From: Thermoanaerobacterium sp.
GTDB lineage: Bacteria > Bacillota > Thermoanaerobacteria > Thermoanaerobacterales > Thermoanaerobacteraceae
Reading direction: 5' to 3'
Length of the DNA stretch: 6,595 nt
Assembly: GCA_029960905.1 (NCBI GenBank)
Contig: JASBVU010000103.1
Span: 1 to 6,595, forward strand
The position numbers and the translations under genes were made by a program. The notes beneath the pieces are model-generated. The model was not told where the DNA came from, ran no database searches, and saw only the letters and a list, made by a program, of their open reading frames with translations. Below are positions 1-5,746 of this stretch, piece by piece (the first letter of the stretch is position 1; every line of letters starts with the position of its first letter).

Positions 1-38
1 TGATTGACGAAATAAAAAATGGTAATCTAAATATGTAG
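1..38 (+). CDS. Possible 3' end of an upstream gene (partial)
   Basis: Reading from base 3, eleven codons (IDEIKNGNLNM) run to a TAG stop at 36-38. The stop lies about 10 bases before the G-rich stretch that could be the ribosome binding site of the transporter gene, which would suit an operon. The fragment is too short to identify and an open frame of this length occurs by chance, so this is only a possibility. Confidence 0.3.
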   Translation, partial: IDEIKNGNLNM

Positions 39-108
39 TGCTTTATCGGGGGGAATAATTACGGCTAAAAATAGGGAGGTCTACAAATATCTTAACTACA
101 ACATAAAG

Positions 109-1299
109 ATGAATCTGCTAAATGGCATAACATTTTCTATAGGTTACAACATGATTATGCCATTTGTAGGCATATTTGCCATAAAATTAGGTGCCAACAA
201 CTACGAGGTATCGCTTATTAATTCTCTTCCAGCCCTTATGGCTTTGATTGGGATACTGCCTGCCACAATCTTTATAAATAGAGCTAAAAATGTCTTTAAA
301 TTTGCTTATATTCTGGAATACGTTACGAGGGGATTTTATCTGTTGGTTGCATTAGTTCCATTCATGAGCAAATTTAGGCCTGAAGCGGTGGTCTTATTTG
401 TTGGATTGTTGAATTTGCCAGCTATTGTCGCAGGAATGTGTTGGCAGTCATTTATGAGTGACTTGATACCTGAGGAGTTTCGTGGCAAAGTCTTTGCGGA
501 TAGAAATATCTTGACAGGTGTGTTGGGTACAGCGGCTGTATTCATAACAGGCCTACTTTTGGACAGAATCAAGTTTCCTTACGGATACCAAATAATGTTT
601 TTCATAGCGTTTTTATTTGGCATACTTGACGCATACTATTATTCAAAATTTCACTATGTGTCACACAAAAAAGAAGCTTCAGCGTCTATTTTAGATTCGC
701 TAAAAACTATGATGCAATCGAGAAAGTTTATTTATTTTAGCATCGCATCTTTCATATTCACTTTCACGTGGATGATGGCATGGCCTATATTTACCATTTA
801 CAAAGTCGACGATCTGCACGCTAACAACATGTGGATGAGCATTTCTACGATTGTAGGCTCAGTAGGATCTATAATAACCTATAAGTGGTGGGCGAATCTT
901 GCGGATAGAAAAGGAAATGGCATTGCATTAAGCATAAGCACCCTGCTTATATCGACAATTCCAGCACTATGGGCTAAAGTTACAAGCCTCTATGTAGGTG
1001 CCGTAATAGATTTTTTTGGCGGTATGGCTACAGCAGGATATACGATGTTATCTTTAAACTGGATGCTGGAACTATTGCCTGACCATAAGGAAAAGATGAA
1101 TTACATTGCCATCTATACCATCGTGACTCAGTTTGCCGCTTTTCTATCGCCTATTGTTGGAACATGGTTTTATGAAATTGTGGGATATGAAACATTCATG
1201 TATGCTACGACAGTATTAAGAGTCTTGTCAAGCGTATTGCTTTTTGCTGTTGCTTTATATAAGACTGAAAAAGCTATATTAAGTAAAGGGGGAGTATGA
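109..1299 (+). CDS. Major facilitator superfamily (MFS) transporter, substrate unknown
   Basis: A polytopic inner-membrane protein of 396 residues counted from the first ATG. It is rich in hydrophobic segments throughout, in the two-half arrangement of a 12-helix MFS carrier. The loop at about residues 117-133 ([17 protein letters not shown]) resembles the conserved PEExRGKVF-RN cytoplasmic loop of a Firmicutes MFS group. A motif-A-like stretch, [11 protein letters not shown], lies at about 261-271, at the start of the second half. A charged linker follows the sixth helix (about 184-206). The substrate cannot be read from the sequence; drug/metabolite or sugar efflux are both possible. The start is uncertain. 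ATG 109 has no Shine-Dalgarno sequence at normal spacing, while the frame stays open upstream back to 31 and encodes plausible protein (ITAKNREVYKYLNYNIK). A run of six Gs at 48-53 sits just before in-frame ATA 55 and ATT 58, so the real protein may be about 17 residues longer. The stop is one base before aroC, so the two are probably cotranscribed. Confidence 0.85.
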   Translation: MNLLNGITFSIGYNMIMPFVGIFAIKLGANNYEVSLINSLPALMALIGILPATIFINRAKNVFKFAYILEYVTRGFYLLVALVPFMSKFRPEAVVLFVGLLNLPAIVAGMCWQSFMSDLIPEEFRGKVFADRNILTGVLGTAAVFITGLLLDRIKFPYGYQIMFFIAFLFGILDAYYYSKFHYVSHKKEASASILDSLKTMMQSRKFIYFSIASFIFTFTWMMAWPIFTIYKVDDLHANNMWMSISTIVGSVGSIITYKWWANLADRKGNGIALSISTLLISTIPALWAKVTSLYVGAVIDFFGGMATAGYTMLSLNWMLELLPDHKEKMNYIAIYTIVTQFAAFLSPIVGTWFYEIVGYETFMYATTVLRVLSSVLLFAVALYKTEKAILSKGGV

Positions 1300-1300
1300 T

Positions 1301-2347
1301 TTGAGGTATTTAACATCGGGAGAGACGCATGGAGAAGCGCTTACTGCGATTATCGAGGGTTTGCCGTCAAATTTATTAATAGATGTGGATTTCATAAATA
1401 ACGAGCTTAAAAGAAGGCAGTCTGGCTACGGTAGAGGCGGCAGGATGGCTATTGAAAGCGATGTTGTTCACATATTAGGAGGCGTCAGAAATAATTTAAC
1501 AATTGGTGCTCCGCTTTCTATTCTAATTAGGAATCTCGATTATGAAAACTGGAAAGAAGGGGATGTGCCGAGAATAACCAGACCAAGACCAGGGCATGCA
1601 GATCTGTCTGGTGCTATCAAATACGATCTAAAAGACATGAGGGATGTTTTGGAGAGAGCCAGTGCACGGGAAACTGCAGCAAGAGTATCTGTTGGAGCTG
1701 TAGCAAAGCTGCTTCTTAAAAACTTTGGTATAGAGGTAAAAAGCGATATATTGGAGATAGGCGGAGAAAAAAATAGAGAAAAGTGGCCTGTGCTTATAGA
1801 TGAAGCAAAAAATGAAGGCGATACGTTAGGTGGTGTAATCGAAATTACTATAAATGGCGTACCGATAGGCTTAGGCAGCCATGTTCAATGGGATCGCAAG
1901 CTGGATGCCCTTTTGGCTTACAGCGTCATGAGTGTTCAAGCCATAAAAGGCGTGGAAATCGGTATGGGATTTATGGCGGCGAGGCAAAAAGGGTCTTTAG
2001 TCCACGACGAGATATTTTACGATGGGCATTTTTATAGAAAGACCAACAATGCAGGTGGAATTGAAGGCGGCATTTCAAATGGTATGCCTATAATTTTGAG
2101 AGCTTATATGAAACCTATACCAACTTTAAGAAAGCCACTTACATCTGTTGATGTAGATTCTAAAGAAGAGGTAAAAGCTGTGTATGAGCGCTCAGATGTG
2201 ACTGCTGTGGAAGCTGCTGCGGTTGTGCTAGAAGCTGTATGTGCGTGGACTATAGCTGATGAGTTGACTAAAAAATTTGGTGGAGATTCCTTGCATGACA
2301 TGGTGGAAAACTTTAATATGTATATAAAAAGAGTTGAAAAGTATTGA
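1301..2347 (+). CDS. aroC: Chorismate synthase
   Basis: Converts 5-enolpyruvylshikimate-3-phosphate to chorismate with reduced FMN. This is the last step of the common aromatic pathway, in the cytoplasm, and supplies Phe, Tyr, Trp and folate synthesis. The 348-residue product is at the short end of the family. Family signatures are present in order: SGETHG at 6-11 with the conserved His10; GYGRGGRM at 42-49; RPGHADL with His99, the second conserved histidine; [11 protein letters not shown] at 119-129; [13 protein letters not shown] at 249-261; and the C-terminal [10 protein letters not shown] block from 297. Start: TTG 1301 gives the expected MRYLTSGE N-terminus and is preceded by GGGGGAG (1288-1294) with six bases between. 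The gene starts one base after the MFS stop, so translational coupling is likely. Its own stop overlaps the -35 box of the infC promoter, and no dedicated terminator is visible. Confidence 0.97.
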   Translation: MRYLTSGETHGEALTAIIEGLPSNLLIDVDFINNELKRRQSGYGRGGRMAIESDVVHILGGVRNNLTIGAPLSILIRNLDYENWKEGDVPRITRPRPGHADLSGAIKYDLKDMRDVLERASARETAARVSVGAVAKLLLKNFGIEVKSDILEIGGEKNREKWPVLIDEAKNEGDTLGGVIEITINGVPIGLGSHVQWDRKLDALLAYSVMSVQAIKGVEIGMGFMAARQKGSLVHDEIFYDGHFYRKTNNAGGIEGGISNGMPIILRAYMKPIPTLRKPLTSVDVDSKEEVKAVYERSDVTAVEAAAVVLEAVCAWTIADELTKKFGGDSLHDMVENFNMYIKRVEKY

Positions 2348-2372
2348 CTGATATGAGAAGTTGTGTTATAAT
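2344..2372 (+). promoter_or_regulatory. Sigma-A promoter of the infC-rpmI-rplT operon
   Basis: TTGACT at 2344-2349, a 17-base spacer, and TATAAT at 2367-2372 preceded by TGT (2364-2366), making an extended -10. This is near-consensus for the vegetative sigma factor. The -35 hexamer overlaps the aroC TGA stop (2345-2347). Transcription should begin at about 2378-2380, just ahead of the attenuator leader. Confidence 0.88.
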
Positions 2373-2379
2373 TTAACAT

Positions 2380-2500
2380 GTGTTTAAAGTAGAAGCGCCC
2401 GCTTCTCACCTTTCACCGCAGGTGTCAGGTTCAAAGTTAAATGCTGTTTTAATCAAAAAAAGAAGCGGGTTTATACCCGTTTTATTTTTTGTAATATTTT
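2380..2500 (+). promoter_or_regulatory. Attenuator leader of infC operon, L20-leader type
   Basis: An untranslated leader of about 130 bases with two competing folds. The segment CCCGCTTCT (2398-2406) can pair locally with AGAAGC (2391-2396) or at long range with AGAAGCGGG (2461-2469). The second copy also supplies the 5' arm of the intrinsic terminator (CGGGT 2466-2470 with ACCCG 2475-2479), so long-range pairing and termination are mutually exclusive. Two small helices can form between the arms: CACC 2414-2417 with GGTG 2421-2424, and TTAAA 2437-2441 with TTTAA 2448-2452. In Bacillus subtilis, ribosomal protein L20 binds the infC leader, which mimics its 23S rRNA site, and causes premature termination. 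Position and architecture point to the same L20 autoregulation here. Which fold L20 would stabilise is inference. Confidence 0.75.
2462..2490 (+). terminator. Intrinsic attenuator terminator upstream of infC
   Basis: The stem CGGGT (2466-2470) and ACCCG (2475-2479) closes on a TTAT loop. It can be lengthened outward by A-T and G-T pairs (2462-2465 with 2480-2483) and is followed by a T-rich tract to 2490. It lies ten bases before the infC ribosome binding site, so it controls readthrough into the operon. It is also the first terminator met by transcripts coming from MFS-aroC. Confidence 0.82.
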
Positions 2501-2507
2501 AGGAGGT
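2501..2507 (+). promoter_or_regulatory. Ribosome binding site deciding the infC AUU start
   Basis: AGGAGGT, a perfect match to the anti-Shine-Dalgarno core, eight bases before ATT 2516. No ATG, GTG or TTG in the infC frame lies at a usable distance; the first, GTG 2561, is more than 50 bases away and has no Shine-Dalgarno sequence of its own. This fixes the infC start at the non-canonical ATT. Confidence 0.85.
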
Positions 2508-2515
2508 GCGTATTT

Positions 2516-3028
2516 ATTAACAAGGAGCTGCAGGTTAATGAGGAAATTAGAGATAAGGAAGTGCGCCTCATTGATCAAGATGGTAATCAATTAGGTATAA
2601 TGTCTGCAAAAGAGGCATATAAAATTGCCTTAGAAAGGCACATCGATCTGGTTAAGATTGCTCCACAGGCTAATCCACCAGTATGCAAATTAATGGACTT
2701 CGGAAAATACAGGTATGAACAAAGCAAGAAAGAAAAAGAATCTAAAAAGAAACAGAAAGTCATCAACATAAAGGAAATAAGGATGACTCCAGCAATTGAA
2801 GAACATGACTTTGGCGTAAAAGTCAAAAGCGCCATGAAATTCTTAAAAGACGGAGATAAAGTAAAAGTGACGATAAGATTCAGAGGCAGGGAAGCTTCAC
2901 ACACAAATCTTGCCGAAGAACTATTAAATAGATTTGCAAAAAATTTAGAAGAATACGGTAATGTTGAGAAAGCCCCAAACATGGAGGGCAGAAATTTAAT
3001 GATGATATTAGCACCTAAAAACGTTTAA
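2516..3028 (+). CDS. infC: Translation initiation factor IF-3 (AUU start)
   Basis: Binds the 30S subunit, keeps it free of 50S and proofreads the start codon and initiator tRNA. From ATT 2516 the product has 170 residues, the normal family length. It begins with the expected N-terminal sequence [19 protein letters not shown], which a GTG 2561 start would cut off. The N-terminal domain carries the IF3 signature [14 protein letters not shown] at about 58-71. A lysine-rich linker follows (about 71-82), then the C-terminal domain with [17 protein letters not shown] and the RFRGREASH segment. IF3 discriminates against AUU starts, so in E. coli the AUU start of infC makes IF3 limit its own synthesis. 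The same logic is expected here, beneath transcriptional attenuation in the leader. First gene of infC-rpmI-rplT. Confidence 0.96.
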   Translation: MNKELQVNEEIRDKEVRLIDQDGNQLGIMSAKEAYKIALERHIDLVKIAPQANPPVCKLMDFGKYRYEQSKKEKESKKKQKVINIKEIRMTPAIEEHDFGVKVKSAMKFLKDGDKVKVTIRFRGREASHTNLAEELLNRFAKNLEEYGNVEKAPNMEGRNLMMILAPKNV

Positions 3029-3045
3029 TTGAGGAGGATACGAAA

Positions 3046-3243
3046 ATGCCAAAAATGAAAACACACAGCGGAGCTGCAAAAAGATTCGCTCTTACAAAAA
3101 ACGGTAAAGTAAAGAGATCAAAAGCTTTTAAGAGGCATATACTTACGAAAAAAACGAGAAAGACTAAGAGAAACTTGAGAAAGATAGCATATTTAAGCAG
3201 TGTAGATGCAAAGAACATAAAACGCTTGATTCCTTACGCGTAA
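3046..3243 (+). CDS. rpmI: 50S ribosomal protein L35
   Basis: A small, very basic protein of the large ribosomal subunit. The 65-residue length and the N-terminal [13 protein letters not shown] are characteristic of bL35, followed by the Lys/Arg-rich body with [20 protein letters not shown] 3046 follows GAGGAGG (3031-3037). The gene starts 17 bases after infC and ends 19 bases before rplT, in the conserved order infC-rpmI-rplT. No irregularity is seen. Confidence 0.97.
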   Translation: MPKMKTHSGAAKRFALTKNGKVKRSKAFKRHILTKKTRKTKRNLRKIAYLSSVDAKNIKRLIPYA

Positions 3244-3262
3244 ATAATTAGGAGGTATAAAA

Positions 3263-3634
3263 ATGTCGAGGGTAAAATCAGGAAAAGTCACGAGAAAAAG
3301 ACATAAAAAGATATTAAAACTTGCTAAAGGTTACTACGGTGCAAAAAGCAAACTTTTCAGGGTAGCTAACCAAGCTGTAATGAAGTCACTTAATTATGCA
3401 TACATTGGAAGGAAATTAAGAAAGAGAGATTTCAGGAAGTTGTGGATTGCCAGAATTAACGCTGCAGCAAGAGCAAATGGTATTTACAGGTTTATAAACG
3501 GACTTAAAAAGGCTAATATAGAGATAAACAGAAAATGTTATCAGAAATGGCTATACACGACAACAAAGCATTTGCAGAAGGTTAACATAAAAACAACAAC
3601 TGAATGCATAATTTTATACCGGTACATGCCTTAA
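3263..3634 (+). CDS. rplT: 50S ribosomal protein L20, C-terminus frameshifted
   Basis: bL20 binds 23S rRNA early in 50S assembly and in many bacteria represses its own operon. Residues 1-91 are typical ([20 protein letters not shown], then [21 protein letters not shown] at about 53-73). ATG 3263 has AGGAGGT at 3250-3256, six bases upstream. From residue 92 the frame is wrong: the 123-residue product ends in an unrelated tail ([14 protein letters not shown] and on). The expected family C-terminus is still present in other frames: [15 protein letters not shown] from 3535, VNI from 3581, and QQLNA with stop TAA 3609-3611. Restoring one A near 3531-3535, two bases near 3580 and two near 3590 gives about 117 residues, the normal length. 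Sequence error is more likely than real decay for such a core protein. If real, the changed part lies in the rRNA- and leader-binding C-terminal domain. Confidence 0.9.
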   Translation: MSRVKSGKVTRKRHKKILKLAKGYYGAKSKLFRVANQAVMKSLNYAYIGRKLRKRDFRKLWIARINAAARANGIYRFINGLKKANIEINRKCYQKWLYTTTKHLQKVNIKTTTECIILYRYMP

Positions 3635-3659
3635 CTATATACAGGATAGTGAATGTTAA

Positions 3660-3816
3660 ATGGTCATAACAAGCGAAAAATGAGCTTATAAAGAATATAA
3701 AAAAATTAGCAGATAAGAAATATAGATATGAGTGGTTGCTTGTAGAAGGCAAAAACAGCGTTTTTGAAGCATTAAGCGGTTTTGCATTGTACACCTGCGG
3801 TTTCAGAAGATTTTAA
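3660..3816 (+). pseudogene. Displaced N-terminal part of the TrmH-family methyltransferase
   Basis: ATG 3660 reads MVITSEK and stops at TGA 3681. The next frame, from 3679, reads NELIKNIKKLADKKYRYEW then LLVEGKNSVFEAL and onward to TAA 3814. This is the substrate-binding (L30e-like) N-terminal region typical of SpoU/TrmH proteins, where a short ITSSKN-like start is followed by a KKLADKKYR-type segment and LVEG. It joins the catalytic part, which is open in a third frame downstream. Two shifts are needed, each fitted by a two-base loss: near 3674 (giving ITSSKNEL) and near 3795 (giving LYTPAVSEDF). The start has AGGA at 3643-3646, rather far away. The gene with both repaired would be about 253 residues, a usual family length. 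Confidence 0.7.
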
Positions 3817-4417
3817 CATCGACTTTCAGATTGAAAAAGAAAAGATCGTCTTTGTGGATGAAAGGGTATTTAAGAAGATTTCTGACACTATCGCTCCACA
3901 GATGATTATGGCTGTTATTAAGATGCCTAAGTGGGAAGTGAATGACATTGTCAAAGAAGGTGGCTTCTACGTAATACTTGACGAAGTACAAGATCCTGGC
4001 AACGTAGGCACCATAATAAGGTCTGCAGATGCATTTAATGTAGATGGCGTCTTTGCTATAAATAATACGGTGGATATATACAATCCTAAAGTCTTGCGTT
4101 CCACTATGGGTTCGATATTTCACTTGCCTGTCGTAAATGATGTAGAGCCCTCAAGGCTTTTTGATGTACTTAAGAAACATGGTATAAGAATTTTGTCTAC
4201 AAGTCTTAAAGCAGAAAAGTACATCTACGATTTTGATATTTCAAAAAATGCAGCACTTATTTTTGGAAATGAGTCAAGAGGTGTGAATAAGAATTTAGAT
4301 GAATTCATAGATGGTTCCTTTAAGATACCTATGGATGGCATGGCGGAGTCTTTAAACGTGTCTGTAGCAGCCTCTATTTGCCTTTATGAATCAGAGAGAC
4401 AGAGATTGATAAAATAA
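3782..4417 (+). CDS. TrmH/SpoU-family RNA 2'-O-methyltransferase, catalytic part
   Basis: A SPOUT-class, S-adenosylmethionine-dependent RNA 2'-O-ribose methyltransferase, probably acting on rRNA or tRNA; the exact nucleotide cannot be read from the sequence. The open frame of 211 codons holds the three SpoU motifs. Motif 1 is LDEVQDPGNVGTIIRSADAF at 66-85, with the catalytic-type Arg80. Motif 2 is ALIFGNESRGVN at 158-169. Motif 3 is MAESLNVSVAASICLYE at 187-203. Motifs 2 and 3 form the trefoil knot that binds the cofactor. TTG 3782 is only where the frame opens, not a credible start: the true N-terminus lies at about 3660 in two other frames. The Bacillus homologue ysgA also lies next to pheS. 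The gene probably rides on the infC-rpmI-rplT transcript. Its last codons contain the pheS promoter. Confidence 0.88.
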   Translation: MHCTPAVSEDFNIDFQIEKEKIVFVDERVFKKISDTIAPQMIMAVIKMPKWEVNDIVKEGGFYVILDEVQDPGNVGTIIRSADAFNVDGVFAINNTVDIYNPKVLRSTMGSIFHLPVVNDVEPSRLFDVLKKHGIRILSTSLKAEKYIYDFDISKNAALIFGNESRGVNKNLDEFIDGSFKIPMDGMAESLNVSVAASICLYESERQRLIK

Positions 4418-4434
4418 CATAAAGATGATATAAT
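4406..4434 (+). promoter_or_regulatory. Sigma-A promoter of the pheST T-box transcript
   Basis: TTGATA at 4406-4411, a 17-base spacer, and TATAAT at 4429-4434 with TGA just before it (4426-4428), giving an extended -10. The -35 box lies in the last codons of the methyltransferase gene, and the stop (4415-4417) falls in the spacer. Predicted transcription start is about 4441, immediately upstream of stem I of the T-box. Confidence 0.87.
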
Positions 4435-4440
4435 ATTCAA

Positions 4441-4682
4441 AAAAATACAGAGAAATGCGATGAAAGAGTAAAGTACATTACGCTTAAGTACGACAGGGAG
4501 GCGATGCCGTAGACTGAGAGCATCGTTGGTACTGTGTAATGGAAGTTCCCTCTTAAGCAGTGTGCTGAACTGATAGTAGGCATAACCGGTTTATATCCGT
4601 TACATCAAAATGAGTGGGCTTTTTGCCAAATTAGGTGGTACCACGGTCATATCTCCGTCCTTTTAAAAGATGGAGTTTTTTT
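4441..4682 (+). promoter_or_regulatory. T-box riboswitch, tRNA-Phe responsive (UUC specifier)
   Basis: Uncharged tRNA-Phe binds this leader and switches it from terminator to antiterminator, turning on pheST when phenylalanine is short. Stem I can be traced: AAGAG 4464-4468 with CTCTT 4550-4554; the specifier loop, with AGTA at 4472-4475 opposite GAA 4542-4544 and UUC at 4546-4548; CATTAC 4476-4481 with GTAATG 4536-4541; AGTAC 4487-4491 with GTACT 4529-4533; and an apical hairpin 4502-4525. A GATGA element (4459-4463) sits where the kink-turn of T-box stem I is expected. Stem III is about 4583-4602. The T-box sequence AGGTGGTACCACGG is at 4633-4646. Its UGGU pairs with an ACCA tRNA end, matching the A discriminator of tRNA-Phe. 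The antiterminator uses ACGG 4643-4646 with CCGT 4655-4658 and AGG 4633-4635 with CCT 4659-4661. Confidence 0.95.
4653..4682 (+). terminator. T-box terminator upstream of pheS
   Basis: CTCCGTC (4653-4659) pairs with GATGGAG (4669-4675) around a nine-base loop, followed by seven Ts (4676-4682). The 5' arm contains the CCGTCC also needed by the antiterminator, so the two structures exclude each other. It is also the first terminator downstream of the methyltransferase gene. Confidence 0.9.
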
Positions 4683-4714
4683 ATTATATTTAGGAAAGAA
4701 AGGAGAGTATTTCT

Positions 4715-5734
4715 TTGGAAGAGACATTGAGAAATCTACTTGAAGAAGCCAAAAAAGAGCTATCTTCTGCAGAAAGTTTAAAGGCACTTGAGGAGATAAG
4801 GGTTAAATATTTAGGGAAAAAAGGCGAACTCACAAAGATATTGAGAGGCATGGGGAGTCTATCGCCAGAAGAAAGGCCTATTGTTGGTAAAATCTCAAAC
4901 GAGGTAAGAGAAGAAATCGAAAGAGAGCTGTCCCAAAAAAGAGAAGAAGTATTGCAACAGGAAAAAGAGAAAAAAATAAAAAGCGAATATATAGACATAA
5001 CATTGCCCGGGAAAGTTCATGAGATAGGTCATAAACATCCAATGACAAAAGTTTTAGATGAAATAAAGGAAATATTCTTAGGGCTTGGATTTTCCATTGC
5101 AGAAGGGCCTGAAATAGAGCTTGATTACTACAATTTTGAGGCGCTGAATACTCCGCCAGACCATCCAGCGAGGGATTTGCAAGATACATTCTATATTACT
5201 AAAAATATTCTGCTTAGGACGCAGACATCGCCTGTACAGGTGCGGACGATGGAAAAAAGCAAACCGCCTATAAAAGTCATATCACCGGGGCGAGTTTACA
5301 GGTCAGACGAAATAGATGCTACACATTCTCCTGTATTCAATCAGATAGAAGGATTGGCAGTTGATGAAGGAATAACTATGGGAGATTTGAAAGGCGTGTT
5401 AAATCTATTTGCCAAAAGGCTTTTTGGCTCAGATACAAAGACTAAATTCAGGCCACACTATTTTCCTTTTACTGAGCCAAGTGCAGAAATGGATGTATCG
5501 TGTTTTGCGTGTGGCGGCAAAGGCTGTAGAGTTTGCGGATATTCCGGATGGATTGAGATATTAGGATCTGGCATGGTTCACCCGAATGTACTTAGGATGT
5601 CTGGAATCGATCCTGAGAAGTATTCAGGTTTTGCATTTGGGATGGGACTTGACAGGATAACTATGTTAAAATATGGAATAGATGATTTGCGGCTTCTTTA
5701 CGAAAATGACTTGCGCTTTATTAAACAGTTTTAA
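4715..5734 (+). CDS. pheS: Phenylalanine--tRNA ligase alpha subunit
   Basis: Catalytic subunit of the cytoplasmic alpha2-beta2 enzyme that charges tRNA-Phe. At 339 residues it is full length for the family. An N-terminal coiled coil (about 1-90, very rich in Glu and Lys) contacts tRNA. The class II core follows: [14 protein letters not shown] from 108 and [16 protein letters not shown] at 130-145 (motif 1 region), [20 protein letters not shown] at 193-212 (motif 2), and [20 protein letters not shown] at 305-324 (motif 3). Ala307 in GFAFG is the usual wild-type residue at the amino-acid pocket position equivalent to E. coli Ala294. The [13 protein letters not shown] cluster (263-275) is common in Firmicutes PheS. 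Start: TTG 4715 with AAGGAG at 4700-4705 and nine bases between. No closer ATG or GTG is in frame. Controlled by the T-box upstream and followed 12 bases later by pheT. Confidence 0.97.
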   Translation: MEETLRNLLEEAKKELSSAESLKALEEIRVKYLGKKGELTKILRGMGSLSPEERPIVGKISNEVREEIERELSQKREEVLQQEKEKKIKSEYIDITLPGKVHEIGHKHPMTKVLDEIKEIFLGLGFSIAEGPEIELDYYNFEALNTPPDHPARDLQDTFYITKNILLRTQTSPVQVRTMEKSKPPIKVISPGRVYRSDEIDATHSPVFNQIEGLAVDEGITMGDLKGVLNLFAKRLFGSDTKTKFRPHYFPFTEPSAEMDVSCFACGGKGCRVCGYSGWIEILGSGMVHPNVLRMSGIDPEKYSGFAFGMGLDRITMLKYGIDDLRLLYENDLRFIKQF

Positions 5735-5746
5735 GGAGGATTCAAG

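Noticed and set aside
4..33. Possible promoter with TTGACG at 4-9 before the transporter gene
   Set aside because: No convincing -10 at 16-18 bases (best matches are three of six), and the bases may be the coding end of an upstream gene.
2104..2409. Minus-strand open frames such as 2104-2409 and 2587-2982
   Set aside because: They lie opposite aroC and infC, have no ribosome binding sites, and encode low-complexity Ser/Phe/Leu-rich sequence expected of antisense shadows.
2561..3028. infC starting at GTG 2561
   Set aside because: It lacks a Shine-Dalgarno sequence and would remove the conserved first 15 residues of IF3; ATT 2516 has both.
3263..3634. Programmed ribosomal frameshifting in rplT
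   Set aside because: At least three separate shifts would be needed in 60 bases, without a slippery heptamer and stimulatory structure at each. The neighbouring gene shows the same damage.
3612..3659. Terminator or promoter between rplT and the methyltransferase gene
   Set aside because: Only a short palindrome, TACCGGTA (3618-3625), is present, with no T tract after a stem and no paired -35/-10 boxes.
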